Shown one piece after another: positions 1-7,444 of a DNA stretch of 8,790 nucleotides. The DNA comes from Opitutales bacterium. GTDB lineage: Bacteria; Verrucomicrobiota; Verrucomicrobiia; Opitutales; Intestinicryptomonadaceae. The position numbers and the translations under genes were made by a program. Each line of letters opens with the position of its first letter. Position 1 is the stretch's first letter. The DNA is taken from NCBI GenBank assembly GCA_021641325.1, contig JAJXPD010000090.1, positions 1-8,790 of the forward strand, read 5' to 3'. Under the pieces are notes generated by a model. The model worked only from the letters and a program-made list of their open reading frames with translations, did no database searches and had not been told where the DNA came from.

Positions 1-1
1 G

Positions 2-2077
2 GGCGGGGCTACTTTCGACCTGCTCGGCGCGGACGCCGACGCAAGGAATTTCCGCGTAAGGCTCTCGTACGACGGAACGCGCGGGACGGACTCGCTTTCG
101 GTTTCGGCGTCGGCGGAGAATTTTTCGAGGGAAAAGTTTCCGTCGTTCGAAAACGTCTCGGCGCGGGCGGGGGTTGTTTTCGACGGCGGCTATGTCGGGC
201 TTGAAAACGTCGAGATTGCCGCAAAGAAAATTTCGTACGACGGCACCGACATCGGGAACGTCGCGGTCTCGAAAAGCTCCCTCGACACCGCGAACTGGCG
301 GGGGGGCTGGCGGGTTTTCGCAAGCATGGGCGCGCACAGGTTCGGCGGCGAATTTTCGGTTTCGGAAAAAGGACGCGTGCGCTTCGGTTTCGACGGCGTT
401 TTCGACCCGCGCCCGCTGCTCGCCCGCCGCGAGCTTGCCGACATTCCCGAACTGAAACAGCTCGACTTCCCCAACGGCATTTCGCTTTCGGGAGGCGGCT
501 GGGTCTCGGCGGAATCGGGCGACGCCGACGTGCGCATGCGCGTCCGCGCCGACAACTGCCTTGTGATGAATATTCCCGTCTCCGCGCTTTCGGGCGACGT
601 TTCGTATTCGGGCGGGGTAATGCGGGCGGAGAACCTTTCGGTCGCCGCGCGCGAGGGCTGGCGCGTGGGCGGAGAGTTTATTCAGAATTTCGACACTTTG
701 CAGTACCGCGTGCGCGTCGTCGGAAACATAAGGCCGATGGCGATTGCGCATTTCATGGAGGACTGGTGGACGCGCGTGATGGAGGATTTTAAATTCAGGG
801 GCGGCAAAAATTTCCCGTACGCGGACGTGTCGGTCGAGGGTACATGGGGGAAGCCCGAATACATGTGGTGCTACGCGCGGGCATCGGGAGCGGACGCGGA
901 GTATTCGGGAGCGGAGTTCTCGTCGTTTTCGCTGAACGTGCTTGTCGCGCCGGAGCGCATTTCGCTCTACAACGTGGACATCGACGCGGGCGGGCGTCGG
1001 GCGAACGGCACGATAGAGTGGCTCTATCTCAAAGACGGAATAACGTCGTTCGACGAGCAGCGGATTGCGTTCGATTCGGAGCTGTCGCCGTCGGAACTTG
1101 TCGCGCTCGGCGGCGACGACGTGCGCGAAGTCTTCGACGTCGTTCAATTCAAATCTCCGCCCAAGCTGAAATTTTCCGCGCTTCTGCGCAACCCCGAAAA
1201 CAACCCGAAAAAACTTTCCGACATCTTTAACGCGCAGGCGGAGGTCGCGGGCGAGACCGTCGTGGAAAACGTCGCGACTCTCGTCGGGGCGAAGTTTACC
1301 GCCCGAAGCGACAAAATCGACACGCTTATCGAAAACGCGTCGTTCGAATTCTGCGGCGGGAAGACCGAAGGCTCCGTCGCGCTTCACAAAACGGAGAAGT
1401 CGATGGAGTTCGACGGCAGCTTCCGCGCCGACAAAATGAATCAGGCGGCGTTTACCGATTTCCTCTACTCGCTCGGCTCGGACGGCGGAAGCGCGGACGA
1501 AAAAAACGCGCGGGAGAAATCCGCAAACGCCGCGCCGCCGCAAAAAAAGAAGTCAATCGTCGACGGCGGCGAAAACGGAACGGTGTCGATGTCGATTGCG
1601 CTGAAAGGCGACGTCGCGCATTTCGAGGACGCCGTCGGAAGCGGCTACGCGGGCGTCGAAAACGCCGACCTAATCAGGCTAAACCTCTTCGGCGTGCTCT
1701 CCCGCGCGCTCTCGGCAATGCGTCTTCCGTTCGGGTCGTTCGACATAACCTACGCGCTAAGCCCGTTCGAGATTTCGGGCGGGGCGGTGAAGTTCCCGAA
1801 GCTCGAAATGGGGGGGGCCGTCATGCAAATCAAGGGCGCGGCGGCGTACGACTTCGTGCGCGACGACCTAGACGCCTCGCTTGCGATACGCCCGTTCGGC
1901 GGGCTTACGATGCCGATTGTTTCGAGCGTTGCCGCCATTCTCAACCCGATTGCAAACACTGTGGAAGTGCGGCTCGACGGCAAACTGTCGGACCCCGAAG
2001 TGGACGTGAAAGTCAACCCCGTGAAAATCCTCAAAAGCGAGGAGGCGGTTCTCGAAGATATGCGGGATTCGCTTTGA
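2..2077 (+). CDS. AsmA-like protein, C-terminal part (5' end outside window)
   Basis: The frame is open from the left edge to the TGA at 2075-2077, giving 691 residues without a start, so the gene begins upstream; the internal ATG at 326 is not the real start. The visible protein is a long succession of beta-strand-like stretches rich in G, D, F, V and S, with little helix. A charged low-complexity linker (about residues 493-523, with a PPQKKK run) precedes a C-terminal region (about 524-691) of the AsmA-like C-terminal type. That region has alternating strands ending in DGKLSDPEVDVKVNPVKIL, as in AsmA/YhdP/TamB-like proteins. Family members are large envelope proteins, usually anchored in the inner membrane by an N-terminal helix, and are linked to lipid transport to, or homeostasis of, the outer membrane. 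Position just upstream of a lipid A gene fits that role. The family call is fairly secure; the specific role is inferred. The N-terminal membrane anchor cannot be seen here. Confidence 0.72.
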   Translation, partial: GGATFDLLGADADARNFRVRLSYDGTRGTDSLSVSASAENFSREKFPSFENVSARAGVVFDGGYVGLENVEIAAKKISYDGTDIGNVAVSKSSLDTANWRGGWRVFASMGAHRFGGEFSVSEKGRVRFGFDGVFDPRPLLARRELADIPELKQLDFPNGISLSGGGWVSAESGDADVRMRVRADNCLVMNIPVSALSGDVSYSGGVMRAENLSVAAREGWRVGGEFIQNFDTLQYRVRVVGNIRPMAIAHFMEDWWTRVMEDFKFRGGKNFPYADVSVEGTWGKPEYMWCYARASGADAEYSGAEFSSFSLNVLVAPERISLYNVDIDAGGRRANGTIEWLYLKDGITSFDEQRIAFDSELSPSELVALGGDDVREVFDVVQFKSPPKLKFSALLRNPENNPKKLSDIFNAQAEVAGETVVENVATLVGAKFTARSDKIDTLIENASFEFCGGKTEGSVALHKTEKSMEFDGSFRADKMNQAAFTDFLYSLGSDGGSADEKNAREKSANAAPPQKKKSIVDGGENGTVSMSIALKGDVAHFEDAVGSGYAGVENADLIRLNLFGVLSRALSAMRLPFGSFDITYALSPFEISGGAVKFPKLEMGGAVMQIKGAAAYDFVRDDLDASLAIRPFGGLTMPIVSSVAAILNPIANTVEVRLDGKLSDPEVDVKVNPVKILKSEEAVLEDMRDSL

Positions 2078-2084
2078 TATTTGC

Positions 2085-2113
2085 TTGTCAAGCGCGGTCG
2101 GGCGGCGTAATTT
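2085..2113 (+). promoter_or_regulatory. Candidate sigma70-type promoter for the dehydrogenase-lpxB pair
   Basis: TTGTCA (2085-2090, 5/6 to TTGACA) is followed after 17 bases by TAATTT (2108-2113, 3/6 to TATAAT). It lies in the 44 bp gap between the AsmA-like stop and the ATG at 2122. The -35 box overlaps a small palindrome, CTTGTCAAG. If used, transcription would begin within a few bases of the ATG, giving an almost leaderless message. The -10 match is weak, and the gene may simply be read through from upstream. Confidence 0.25.
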
Positions 2114-2121
2114 TCGGGCAT

Positions 2122-3075
2122 ATGAATAATGACGGAAAACTGCGTTGCGGCGTCGTAGGCGTCGGATACCTCGGTCAACACCACGCCCGCATCTATGCGG
2201 AGCTTGAATCCACGGAGCTTGTCGGCATTTACGACAACAACCGCGAACGCGCAATCGAGATTGCCTCGAAATACGAGGGCTGCAAGGTGTTCGATTCAAT
2301 CGCCGAGCTAGGCGCGGCGTGCGATGCGGTAAGCGTCGTCGTCCCGACCGACCGCCACACGGAAGTCGCGCTCCCGCTCCTCGAACAGGGCTGCGACCTC
2401 CTCATAGAAAAGCCCATTTGCACGTCGGTTGAAGACGCCGAACTCATCGTCAAAAAAGCGCGGGAGAAAAACCTCGTGGTGCAGGTGGGGCACATAGAGC
2501 ATTTCAACCCCGTCATGGAGTTCATGGAATCGCGCGTGGACAACCCGCGCTTCATCACCGCCGACAGGCTCGCGCCGTTCAACCCGCGCGGAACGGAAGT
2601 AGGCGTCGTGCTCGATTTGATGATTCACGACATCGGCGTTGTGCTAAAACTCGCAAACTCGCACGTCTCGAAAATCGAGGCAGTGGGTGTCAACGTTCTG
2701 AGCAAGAGCGAGGACATTGCAAACGCCCGCATTCAATTCGAAAACAAGTGCGTGGCGAACCTCAACGTCAGCCGCGTAAGCCTCAAAAAACTGCGCGAAA
2801 TCAGAATTTTCCAAAAGGGAACGTACATGTCGCTCGACTACATGAACCAGAAGGGGCATGTAATCAGAATCAAGGACGCCACGGAAATCATTCCCGAAGA
2901 AGTGCCGATTGAAAGGCACGAGCCGCTCAAAACCGAGCTTGCAAGCTTTGCCGACTGCGTGGTCAACAAGAAAAGCCCGAAGGTGGACGCAAAGCTGGGG
3001 CTTAGCGCACTCGAAGTCGCGCTCGAAATCACGCGCCAAATCCGCGCCCAAATGGCGGAGGAAAACGCCGTATAA
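2122..3075 (+). CDS. Gfo/Idh/MocA family NAD(P)-dependent oxidoreductase, possibly a UDP-GlcNAc 3-dehydrogenase (GnnA-like)
   Basis: A 317-residue protein. The N-terminal Rossmann fold carries a dinucleotide motif G13-V-G15-Y-L-G18 followed by QHHAR. The family EKP motif is at 96-98. GHIEHFNP (123-130) and D165-L-M-I-H169-D give the usual catalytic Asp/His region at the start of the C-terminal alpha/beta domain. Such enzymes oxidise or reduce a sugar, often a nucleotide sugar, with bound NAD(P). I chose the ATG at 2122 because the Rossmann strand starts seven residues in. A TTG at 2074 in frame would overlap the previous stop as TTGA but adds 16 residues not typical of the family. The stop overlaps the lpxB start by one base, so the two are probably translated together. 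Known lpx clusters contain GnnA, a dehydrogenase of this family that makes the 3-keto precursor of 3-amino UDP-GlcNAc. That makes GnnA the leading hypothesis, but the substrate is inferred from context and no GnnB aminotransferase is in the window. Confidence 0.9.
   Translation: MNNDGKLRCGVVGVGYLGQHHARIYAELESTELVGIYDNNRERAIEIASKYEGCKVFDSIAELGAACDAVSVVVPTDRHTEVALPLLEQGCDLLIEKPICTSVEDAELIVKKAREKNLVVQVGHIEHFNPVMEFMESRVDNPRFITADRLAPFNPRGTEVGVVLDLMIHDIGVVLKLANSHVSKIEAVGVNVLSKSEDIANARIQFENKCVANLNVSRVSLKKLREIRIFQKGTYMSLDYMNQKGHVIRIKDATEIIPEEVPIERHEPLKTELASFADCVVNKKSPKVDAKLGLSALEVALEITRQIRAQMAEENAV
3057..3061 (+). promoter_or_regulatory. Shine-Dalgarno sequence for lpxB
   Basis: GGAGG lies inside the last codons of the upstream dehydrogenase, 13 bases before the ATG at 3075. 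The spacing is a little long, but this is the clearest ribosome binding site in the window. It supports the overlapping start (TAATG) over any later start in lpxB. Confidence 0.5.
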
Positions 3076-4244
3076 TGCCCGACGTTCTCGCCACAAGGAC
3101 GTTTTCGTTTGCCGCGCCCGAACGGGGCGCGTGCGACGTGCTTGTCATTGCGGGCGAGCATTCTGGCGACGAACAGGCGGAGCGCATGGTCTCCGCCGCC
3201 CGCGCGGAAAATCCCGACCTTAAAGTCTGCGCGTTCGGCGGCGCGTGCCTCGCCCGCGCGGGGGCGCAGCTACTCTTCGACATGACAAGCTTTTCGGTCG
3301 TTGGGCTGTTCGAGGTTCTCAAAAACTACGGGTTTTTCAAAAAACTTTCCGAAGCCGTCGTGGACTGGATTGTAAAATACAAGCCCAAAGCCGTGTGCTT
3401 TGTGGACTACCCCGGCTTCAACCTGCACATCGCAAAAATGCTCAAAGAGCGCGGCGTGAGCGTAAAGGGCGGCGGCGGAACGCGCATGCTCTACTACATC
3501 AGCCCCCAAATTTGGGCGTGGAAGGCTGGACGGCGTTTCAAAATGGCGGAAGTGCTCGACTCGCTCGCGGTGATTTTCCCGTTCGAGACAAAATGCTACG
3601 CAGACACGACCCTCGAAACTTCGTTTGTCGGCCACCCCTTCCTTTCGCCCGAATACAAGCCGCCCGTGCGCTACGACGCAAACGGCGAAATTTTGCTGCT
3701 TGCGGGCAGCAGGGGAATCGCGGTTTCGCGCATTTTCCCGACGATGGTCGGCGCGTTGCGAATGCTCCCCGAAGAACGCGCCGTGGCGATGTACCCGACG
3801 GAGGCAATCCGCAAAATCCTCGAAGACACGCTTTCGCGCAATCCCGACGTCGCCCCGCGCGTGCGCCTGATTGCCAACGAGTCGGAAGTTGTCTCCGCAA
3901 AGGCGATGATGACAAGCTCTGGAACGATGTCGCTTTCATGCTCTTTGGAGGGCATTCCGGGGGCGATTGTTTACAGGGCGAACCCGCTGACGTACATAGT
4001 GGGGCGCGCGCTTGTCAATATTAAATATTTAAGCATAGCAAATATCATTCTCGACAAGCCCGCGTGGCGCGAGTTCATACAGTTCGACGCCTCCCCGAAG
4101 CCGCTTGCCGAATACATGCGCGGCTGTCTCGGCGAATCGGCGCGCGCGGAATTTCTTGCCTACGCGGGCACGCTGAAATCGGTGCTCCGCGCTCCGTCGA
4201 AAATGTCCGCCGCAGAGTGGCTGCTGGCGAGAGTCTCGGAATAG
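3075..4244 (+). CDS. lpxB: Lipid-A-disaccharide synthase LpxB
   Basis: LpxB is a membrane-associated GT-B glycosyltransferase (family GT19). It joins UDP-2,3-diacylglucosamine to lipid X, forming the beta-1,6 disaccharide of lipid A. The 389-residue length is close to the E. coli enzyme (382). Visible landmarks: AGEHSGD (26-32); a VDYPGFN segment with D111, matching the conserved catalytic-region Asp; YYISPQIWAWKAGR (about 140-153); FVGHPF; LLLAGSRG with G211-S212-R213; SSGTMSLS (281-288); and the C-terminal block NIILDKPAWREFIQ. The ATG overlaps the previous stop and has a GGAGG upstream. This start leaves about 20 residues before the first Rossmann strand, somewhat long for the family, but no better start is seen. 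Oddities are a glycine-rich insertion (KGGGGT, about 132-137) before the SPQIWAW motif, and Ser288 where the common SGTATLE motif has Glu. Both may be normal for this lineage. The function call is secure. Confidence 0.97.
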   Translation: MPDVLATRTFSFAAPERGACDVLVIAGEHSGDEQAERMVSAARAENPDLKVCAFGGACLARAGAQLLFDMTSFSVVGLFEVLKNYGFFKKLSEAVVDWIVKYKPKAVCFVDYPGFNLHIAKMLKERGVSVKGGGGTRMLYYISPQIWAWKAGRRFKMAEVLDSLAVIFPFETKCYADTTLETSFVGHPFLSPEYKPPVRYDANGEILLLAGSRGIAVSRIFPTMVGALRMLPEERAVAMYPTEAIRKILEDTLSRNPDVAPRVRLIANESEVVSAKAMMTSSGTMSLSCSLEGIPGAIVYRANPLTYIVGRALVNIKYLSIANIILDKPAWREFIQFDASPKPLAEYMRGCLGESARAEFLAYAGTLKSVLRAPSKMSAAEWLLARVSE

Positions 4245-4295
4245 CCGCGCGGTTTCTTTGCGCGGAGTTGCGCGTGTTGTAGGCGAATTTTTTTT
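4245..4295 (+). terminator. Possible weak terminator after lpxB
   Basis: CCGCGC (4245-4250) and GCGCGG (4260-4265) form a perfect 6-bp stem with a 9-base loop immediately after the lpxB stop. A run of eight T follows only at 4288-4295, about 22 bases later, and GGCG/CGCC (4282-4285 and 4298-4301) flank that run. No stem abuts the T-run, so this is not a classic intrinsic terminator. The 74 bp gap between convergent genes is nevertheless where one is expected. Confidence 0.25.
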
Positions 4296-4318
4296 CCCGC
4301 CTCCGCGCTGCCGAACGC

Positions 4319-5293
4319 TTAAAGTTTTACCGCCGAAAACACCCTGAACGCCGCGCCCATGTGGACGGGGCTTAGCAGTTGCGCAAGCTCGCGCTTGCGG
4401 AAGTCGAGCGGGTTGGGAGATTCGGCAATCTCGCGGATTTTTCCCCGCGCGCGCCGCATGAAAAACGACTCCTGCGTCTCCGTAGAAATTCCGCAAAATC
4501 CGCATTTGCCCGCGATGTCTGCGAGCATGTCGGAGCACGGCGAAAACGTGATGTCGGCGTCGCCCGCGTTCCGCGCGATGTCGGCGAAATCCGCATGCTT
4601 GAAGTATCCGCGCGCCGTGCCGAAGGGCAGTTCGGAAAGCTCGGCGGCGGTTCTGAAATAGTCGGCAAAAATTATCGCGCCGCGCCGCGTTTGGGCGCAG
4701 ATTTTTTCGAAGAGTTCGAGGGCGTCGAACGAAGCGTCTATCCTGAATCCCTCCACTTTCGCGCGGGGAAAATATTTTTCGAGCATTGCGGTTTCGGCGG
4801 CGTCCGCTTCGCCGAAAATTTCGCAAACGCCGAATCCGCCGCCCGACTTTTCGATTTCCGCAAAGCCCTTGCGCCACTTGCCGCCGCCGAAGCGGAAGCG
4901 CGAGAACGGGCGGGCGTCGAGAAGCTCGTTGGAAATTACGACGGCGTTCGGCGGAATTTCGATTGGGTCGCCGAGCCGCGCGACTTTCGAGTTTTCGATT
5001 ATGCGCGTGTTCGGCTCCGCGCCGATTTCGTAGAATTCGAAGCCTGCGATGTCCGCGCCGCGCTCCGCCAGAAGGCTTTTTGCGGACTCAAACACAAGCT
5101 CCGAGAACACCCTTTCTTTGAGGCTCGCCGACGTGTAGAAGTCCGCGCCGTCGCCGCCCACGCGCAGTTTGCCTTTGCGGTAGTAGCCGAATTCGGCGTC
5201 GTAGAGGCATGCGTCGATGAAGGTTTCCCACGGAATTTTTGCGGAGTTCCCGCGGGCGTGTTCGCCGAAAAGTTTTGCAAGAACGGGGTTCAT
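4319..5293 (-). CDS. MidA/NDUFAF7-family SAM-dependent methyltransferase-like protein (COG1565 type)
   Basis: A 324-residue protein starting at the ATG 5293-5291. That ATG overlaps the recF stop as ATGA, so I prefer it to a longer reading frame that begins inside recF. Family landmarks in order: FIDACLYDAEFGYY (25-38); GDGADFYTS (47-55), matching the usual GDFYTAP-like motif; EIGAEPNT (89-96) at the position of SAM motif I; NELLDARPF (122-130), matching the NEFFDALP signature; ADYF (210-213), matching the usual DYG; GTARGY (225-230); DADITF (245-250); and MGAAFRVF (312-319) at the end. NDUFAF7 methylates an arginine of a respiratory complex I subunit, and bacterial members are mostly uncharacterised. 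Oddities are that the glycine-rich SAM loop is replaced by GAEPNT, and only about 25 residues separate it from NELLDA where the human protein has roughly three times as many. It may bind SAM differently or not be an active methyltransferase. Family membership is fairly secure; activity is not. Confidence 0.82.
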   Translation of the reverse strand: MNPVLAKLFGEHARGNSAKIPWETFIDACLYDAEFGYYRKGKLRVGGDGADFYTSASLKERVFSELVFESAKSLLAERGADIAGFEFYEIGAEPNTRIIENSKVARLGDPIEIPPNAVVISNELLDARPFSRFRFGGGKWRKGFAEIEKSGGGFGVCEIFGEADAAETAMLEKYFPRAKVEGFRIDASFDALELFEKICAQTRRGAIIFADYFRTAAELSELPFGTARGYFKHADFADIARNAGDADITFSPCSDMLADIAGKCGFCGISTETQESFFMRRARGKIREIAESPNPLDFRKRELAQLLSPVHMGAAFRVFSAVKL

Positions 5294-6363
5294 TCGAAAG
5301 TTCCCGCGCGGGCTGTGATTGTTTTCCAGACGCCCCTTGCGGCGTCGGTCGGGGCGTCGGTTGTGGAGGTCGCCACAATCTGCGCGTCGGCGTCCACGCA
5401 AGACCAGAACGCGGAGCGGCGCGAGGCGTCAAGCTCTCCCAAAATGTCGTCGCAAAGAACGGTCGGTCGGACGCCGAGAGTGTCGCGCAGAATTTCGAAC
5501 TGCGCGAGTTTCAGCGCGATTACCGCCGACCTCTGCTGCCCCTCCGACGCGTACGTTTTCGCGTCCCTGCCGCCGACGAGTATTTTGAAGTCGTCGCGGT
5601 GCGGCCCGTGCGAGGTTGCGCGGCGTTCGATGTCCTTCGCCCTGTGTTCGGCGAGGATTTTCAGCAGGGCGGCGGGCGATTCGGCGTCGCAGTTGGGCCT
5701 GATTTTTATTTCCGCGCTTTCGCCGTTTCCCCGCGCGAGGATTTCGTATTTTTCGGTAGCGCGCCTGCCGAGCTCTCCCAATATCCCGCGCCTCGCCGAC
5801 AGGATTTTTTCGGCGGCCTCCGCCATCTGAATTTCGAACGGCAGGTACGCCGATTCGCCCGTTTCGCCGCCGCGCAGAAGCGCGTTGCGGTGCGCGAGGG
5901 CGGCGTGGTAGGTTTTGAGGGCGGCGAAATATTCGGCGTCGAGCGATGAAACGAACATGTCGGCGTCTTTCCTGCGGTTTTCGGGCGAGCCTCTCAGAAG
6001 CCTGATGTCTTCGTTGCCCATTGCGAGCGCGGGGAATTTGCCGATGAAGTCGGAAAATTTGGTCTCTTCGCCGTTGACCGAAACGCGCCGCTTGTCGGAA
6101 ACGGAAATCAGGATTTCGCACTCGCCGAATTTTTCGTGCTCAACCCCCGCGAGAATACGCGCCTCGTCTTTGCCGCACGCGACTATTGCCGACATGTCCG
6201 ATGTCCTGAACGAGCGCAGAGCGCAAAGCATTCCGAGCGACTCCAACAGGTTGGTCTTCCCCTGTGCGTTTTTGCCGCGAATCCACACGCTTTGCGCGTC
6301 GAGCCGCACGTCGGCAAACTCCACATTCCTGAAATTTTCGAGCCTTACAAAATTAATCTTCAC
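5290..6363 (-). CDS. recF: DNA replication and repair protein RecF
   Basis: RecF is an ABC/SMC-like ATPase that, with RecO and RecR, loads RecA at single-strand gaps and helps restart stalled forks. Taking the GTG at 6363-6361 as start gives [13 protein letters not shown], the typical RecF beginning, and 357 residues, the length of E. coli RecF. A TTG further out at 6420 would add 19 residues not typical of the family and come within 1 bp of the ruvB ATG. Motifs: Walker A G30-K-N-A-Q-G-K36-T37-N; GPHRDDF near 252; the ABC signature SEGQQRS near 273; and Walker B plus D-loop [10 protein letters not shown] near 302-312. No Shine-Dalgarno precedes the GTG. The stop overlaps the start of the MidA-like gene (ATGA). 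recF is not beside dnaA/dnaN/gyrB here, the classic arrangement, but faces ruvB instead. Identification is secure; the exact start is likely but not certain. Confidence 0.95.
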   Translation of the reverse strand: MKINFVRLENFRNVEFADVRLDAQSVWIRGKNAQGKTNLLESLGMLCALRSFRTSDMSAIVACGKDEARILAGVEHEKFGECEILISVSDKRRVSVNGEETKFSDFIGKFPALAMGNEDIRLLRGSPENRRKDADMFVSSLDAEYFAALKTYHAALAHRNALLRGGETGESAYLPFEIQMAEAAEKILSARRGILGELGRRATEKYEILARGNGESAEIKIRPNCDAESPAALLKILAEHRAKDIERRATSHGPHRDDFKILVGGRDAKTYASEGQQRSAVIALKLAQFEILRDTLGVRPTVLCDDILGELDASRRSAFWSCVDADAQIVATSTTDAPTDAARGVWKTITARAGTFE

Positions 6364-6386
6364 AAAATCGGAAAGAAGTGTAGGGT
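6359..6386 (+). promoter_or_regulatory. Candidate promoter for ruvB
   Basis: TTCACA (6359-6364, 5/6 to TTGACA), 16 bases, then TAGGGT (6381-6386, 3/6 to TATAAT). Its -35 box covers the proposed recF GTG, and its -10 box overlaps that of the opposing recF promoter by two bases (6381-6382), so the two would interfere if both are real. The weak -10 keeps confidence low. It would leave a leader of about 30 bases before the ruvB ATG at 6422. Confidence 0.25.
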
Positions 6387-6404
6387 GGACGCAAATTTCA
6401 TCAA
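6377..6404 (-). promoter_or_regulatory. Candidate promoter for recF and the MidA-like gene
   Basis: On the minus strand, TTGATG (6404-6399, 4/6 to TTGACA) is followed after 16 bases by TACACT (6382-6377, 4/6 to TATAAT). Only 13 bases separate the -10 box from the GTG at 6363, so the transcript leader would be about 5-8 bases, fitting the lack of a ribosome binding site. It is a consensus match by eye only. Confidence 0.35.
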
Positions 6405-6421
6405 CGCAAATTTTCGGCAAA

Positions 6422-7444
6422 ATGGAAAAAGGAAGCGACTATCTCCAAGACGCGCTCGAACGCAGGGAGGACGATTTCGAATCGTCCCTGCGCCCGTCTG
6501 GCTTCGACGCATTCGCGGGGCAGCCCAAGACGGTCGAGCGGCTGAAAGTGATGGTAGGAGCTGCGAAGAAACGCGGCGACACCCTCAGCCACATTTTGCT
6601 CCACGGTCCCCCCGGTCTCGGCAAAACCACGCTCGCGTTCATCTTGGGCAACGAGATGGGAGCGCAGGTTCGCATAACTTCGGGCCCTGTCGTAGAAAAG
6701 GCGTCCGACCTCGCGGGGCTTCTCACGAACCTCCAAGAGGGCGACATTCTCTTTATCGACGAAATCCACCGCATTTCGCGCACCGTAGAGGAATTTCTTT
6801 ACAGCGCGATGGAGGACTTCCGAATCGACATCATGATTGACCAGGGACCGAACGCGCGGAGCGTGCGGCTGAACGTGCCGAAATTTACGCTAATCGGGGC
6901 TACCACGCGCACGGGCATGCTGTCGTCGCCGCTGCGCAGCCGCTTCACGCTTCAAACGCGGCTCGACTACTATTCGCGGGCGGATTTGGTTTCAATCGTC
7001 CTGCGCTCGTGCGACCTGCTCGGCGTGCGCATCGACAAAAACGGCGCGGACGAAATCGCCCGACGCTCGCGCGGCACTCCGCGCATAGCAAACAACCTAA
7101 TCCGCTTTGTGCGAGACTACGCCGAGGAGCGCGCGGGCGGGAAAATCACGCGCGACGTCGCAGTCTCCGCCCTCGAACTTTTGGAAATCGACGAAAACGG
7201 GCTTGACGAAATGGACAAGCGCATGCTCCGCGTCATGGCGCAAAACTACGGCGGCGGGCCCGTCGGGCTTGGAACGGTAGCCGTCGCCGTCAACGAGGAG
7301 GCCGACACTCTCGAAGAAGTCCACGAGCCCTACCTCATTCAGGAGGGATTCGTGAAGCGCACCCCGCAGGGGCGCGTGCTCACCGACAAGGCTTGGCGCG
7401 TGCTCGGGCTTGGCGGAATCGCGCGGCAGGGCGACCTTTTCTGA
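6422..7444 (+). CDS. ruvB: Holliday junction branch migration ATPase RuvB
   Basis: RuvB is the AAA+ motor that, loaded by RuvA, forms hexamers on the arms of a Holliday junction and drives branch migration before RuvC cleavage. The 340-residue protein has the full family layout. It starts with a short N-terminal segment ending [13 protein letters not shown]. Walker A is G62-PPGLG-K68-T69, and Walker B is LFIDEIH with D113-E114. Sensor 1 is IGATTRTG (about 158-165), and the arginine-finger segment SPLRSRF ends near 175. The C-terminal winged helix ends [17 protein letters not shown]. The ATG at 6422 is chosen by alignment to the family; the frame runs open much further upstream, but only across the opposite-strand recF. 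No Shine-Dalgarno is visible. ruvA and ruvC are not adjacent. The next gene overlaps by one base. Nothing suggests loss of function. Confidence 0.98.
   Translation: MEKGSDYLQDALERREDDFESSLRPSGFDAFAGQPKTVERLKVMVGAAKKRGDTLSHILLHGPPGLGKTTLAFILGNEMGAQVRITSGPVVEKASDLAGLLTNLQEGDILFIDEIHRISRTVEEFLYSAMEDFRIDIMIDQGPNARSVRLNVPKFTLIGATTRTGMLSSPLRSRFTLQTRLDYYSRADLVSIVLRSCDLLGVRIDKNGADEIARRSRGTPRIANNLIRFVRDYAEERAGGKITRDVAVSALELLEIDENGLDEMDKRMLRVMAQNYGGGPVGLGTVAVAVNEEADTLEEVHEPYLIQEGFVKRTPQGRVLTDKAWRVLGLGGIARQGDLF

Noticed and set aside
3245..4024. A 259-codon + strand frame inside lpxB
   Set aside because: It is in another frame of a confident lpxB, R/A/P-rich and without domain features; a shadow.
5294..5401. 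N-terminal extension of the MidA-like protein
   Set aside because: It lies within recF coding sequence and is arginine-rich. The ATGA overlap at 5293 gives a natural coupled start.
4379..5830. A 483-codon open frame on the + strand across the MidA-like and recF genes
   Set aside because: It is antisense to two genes with clear family motifs on the minus strand. Its translation is E/R/F/A-rich with no recognisable domain, the usual result of stop-poor GC-rich DNA read backwards.
6364..6420. TTG start for recF at 6420
   Set aside because: It would add 19 residues before the standard VRLENFRN beginning and leave one base between the two divergent starts. The GTG at 6363 gives the usual length.
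5915..6421. A long in-frame N-terminal extension of RuvB
   Set aside because: The frame is open but lies opposite recF. The RuvB family begins close to the ATG at 6422, and the extension has no RuvB similarity.
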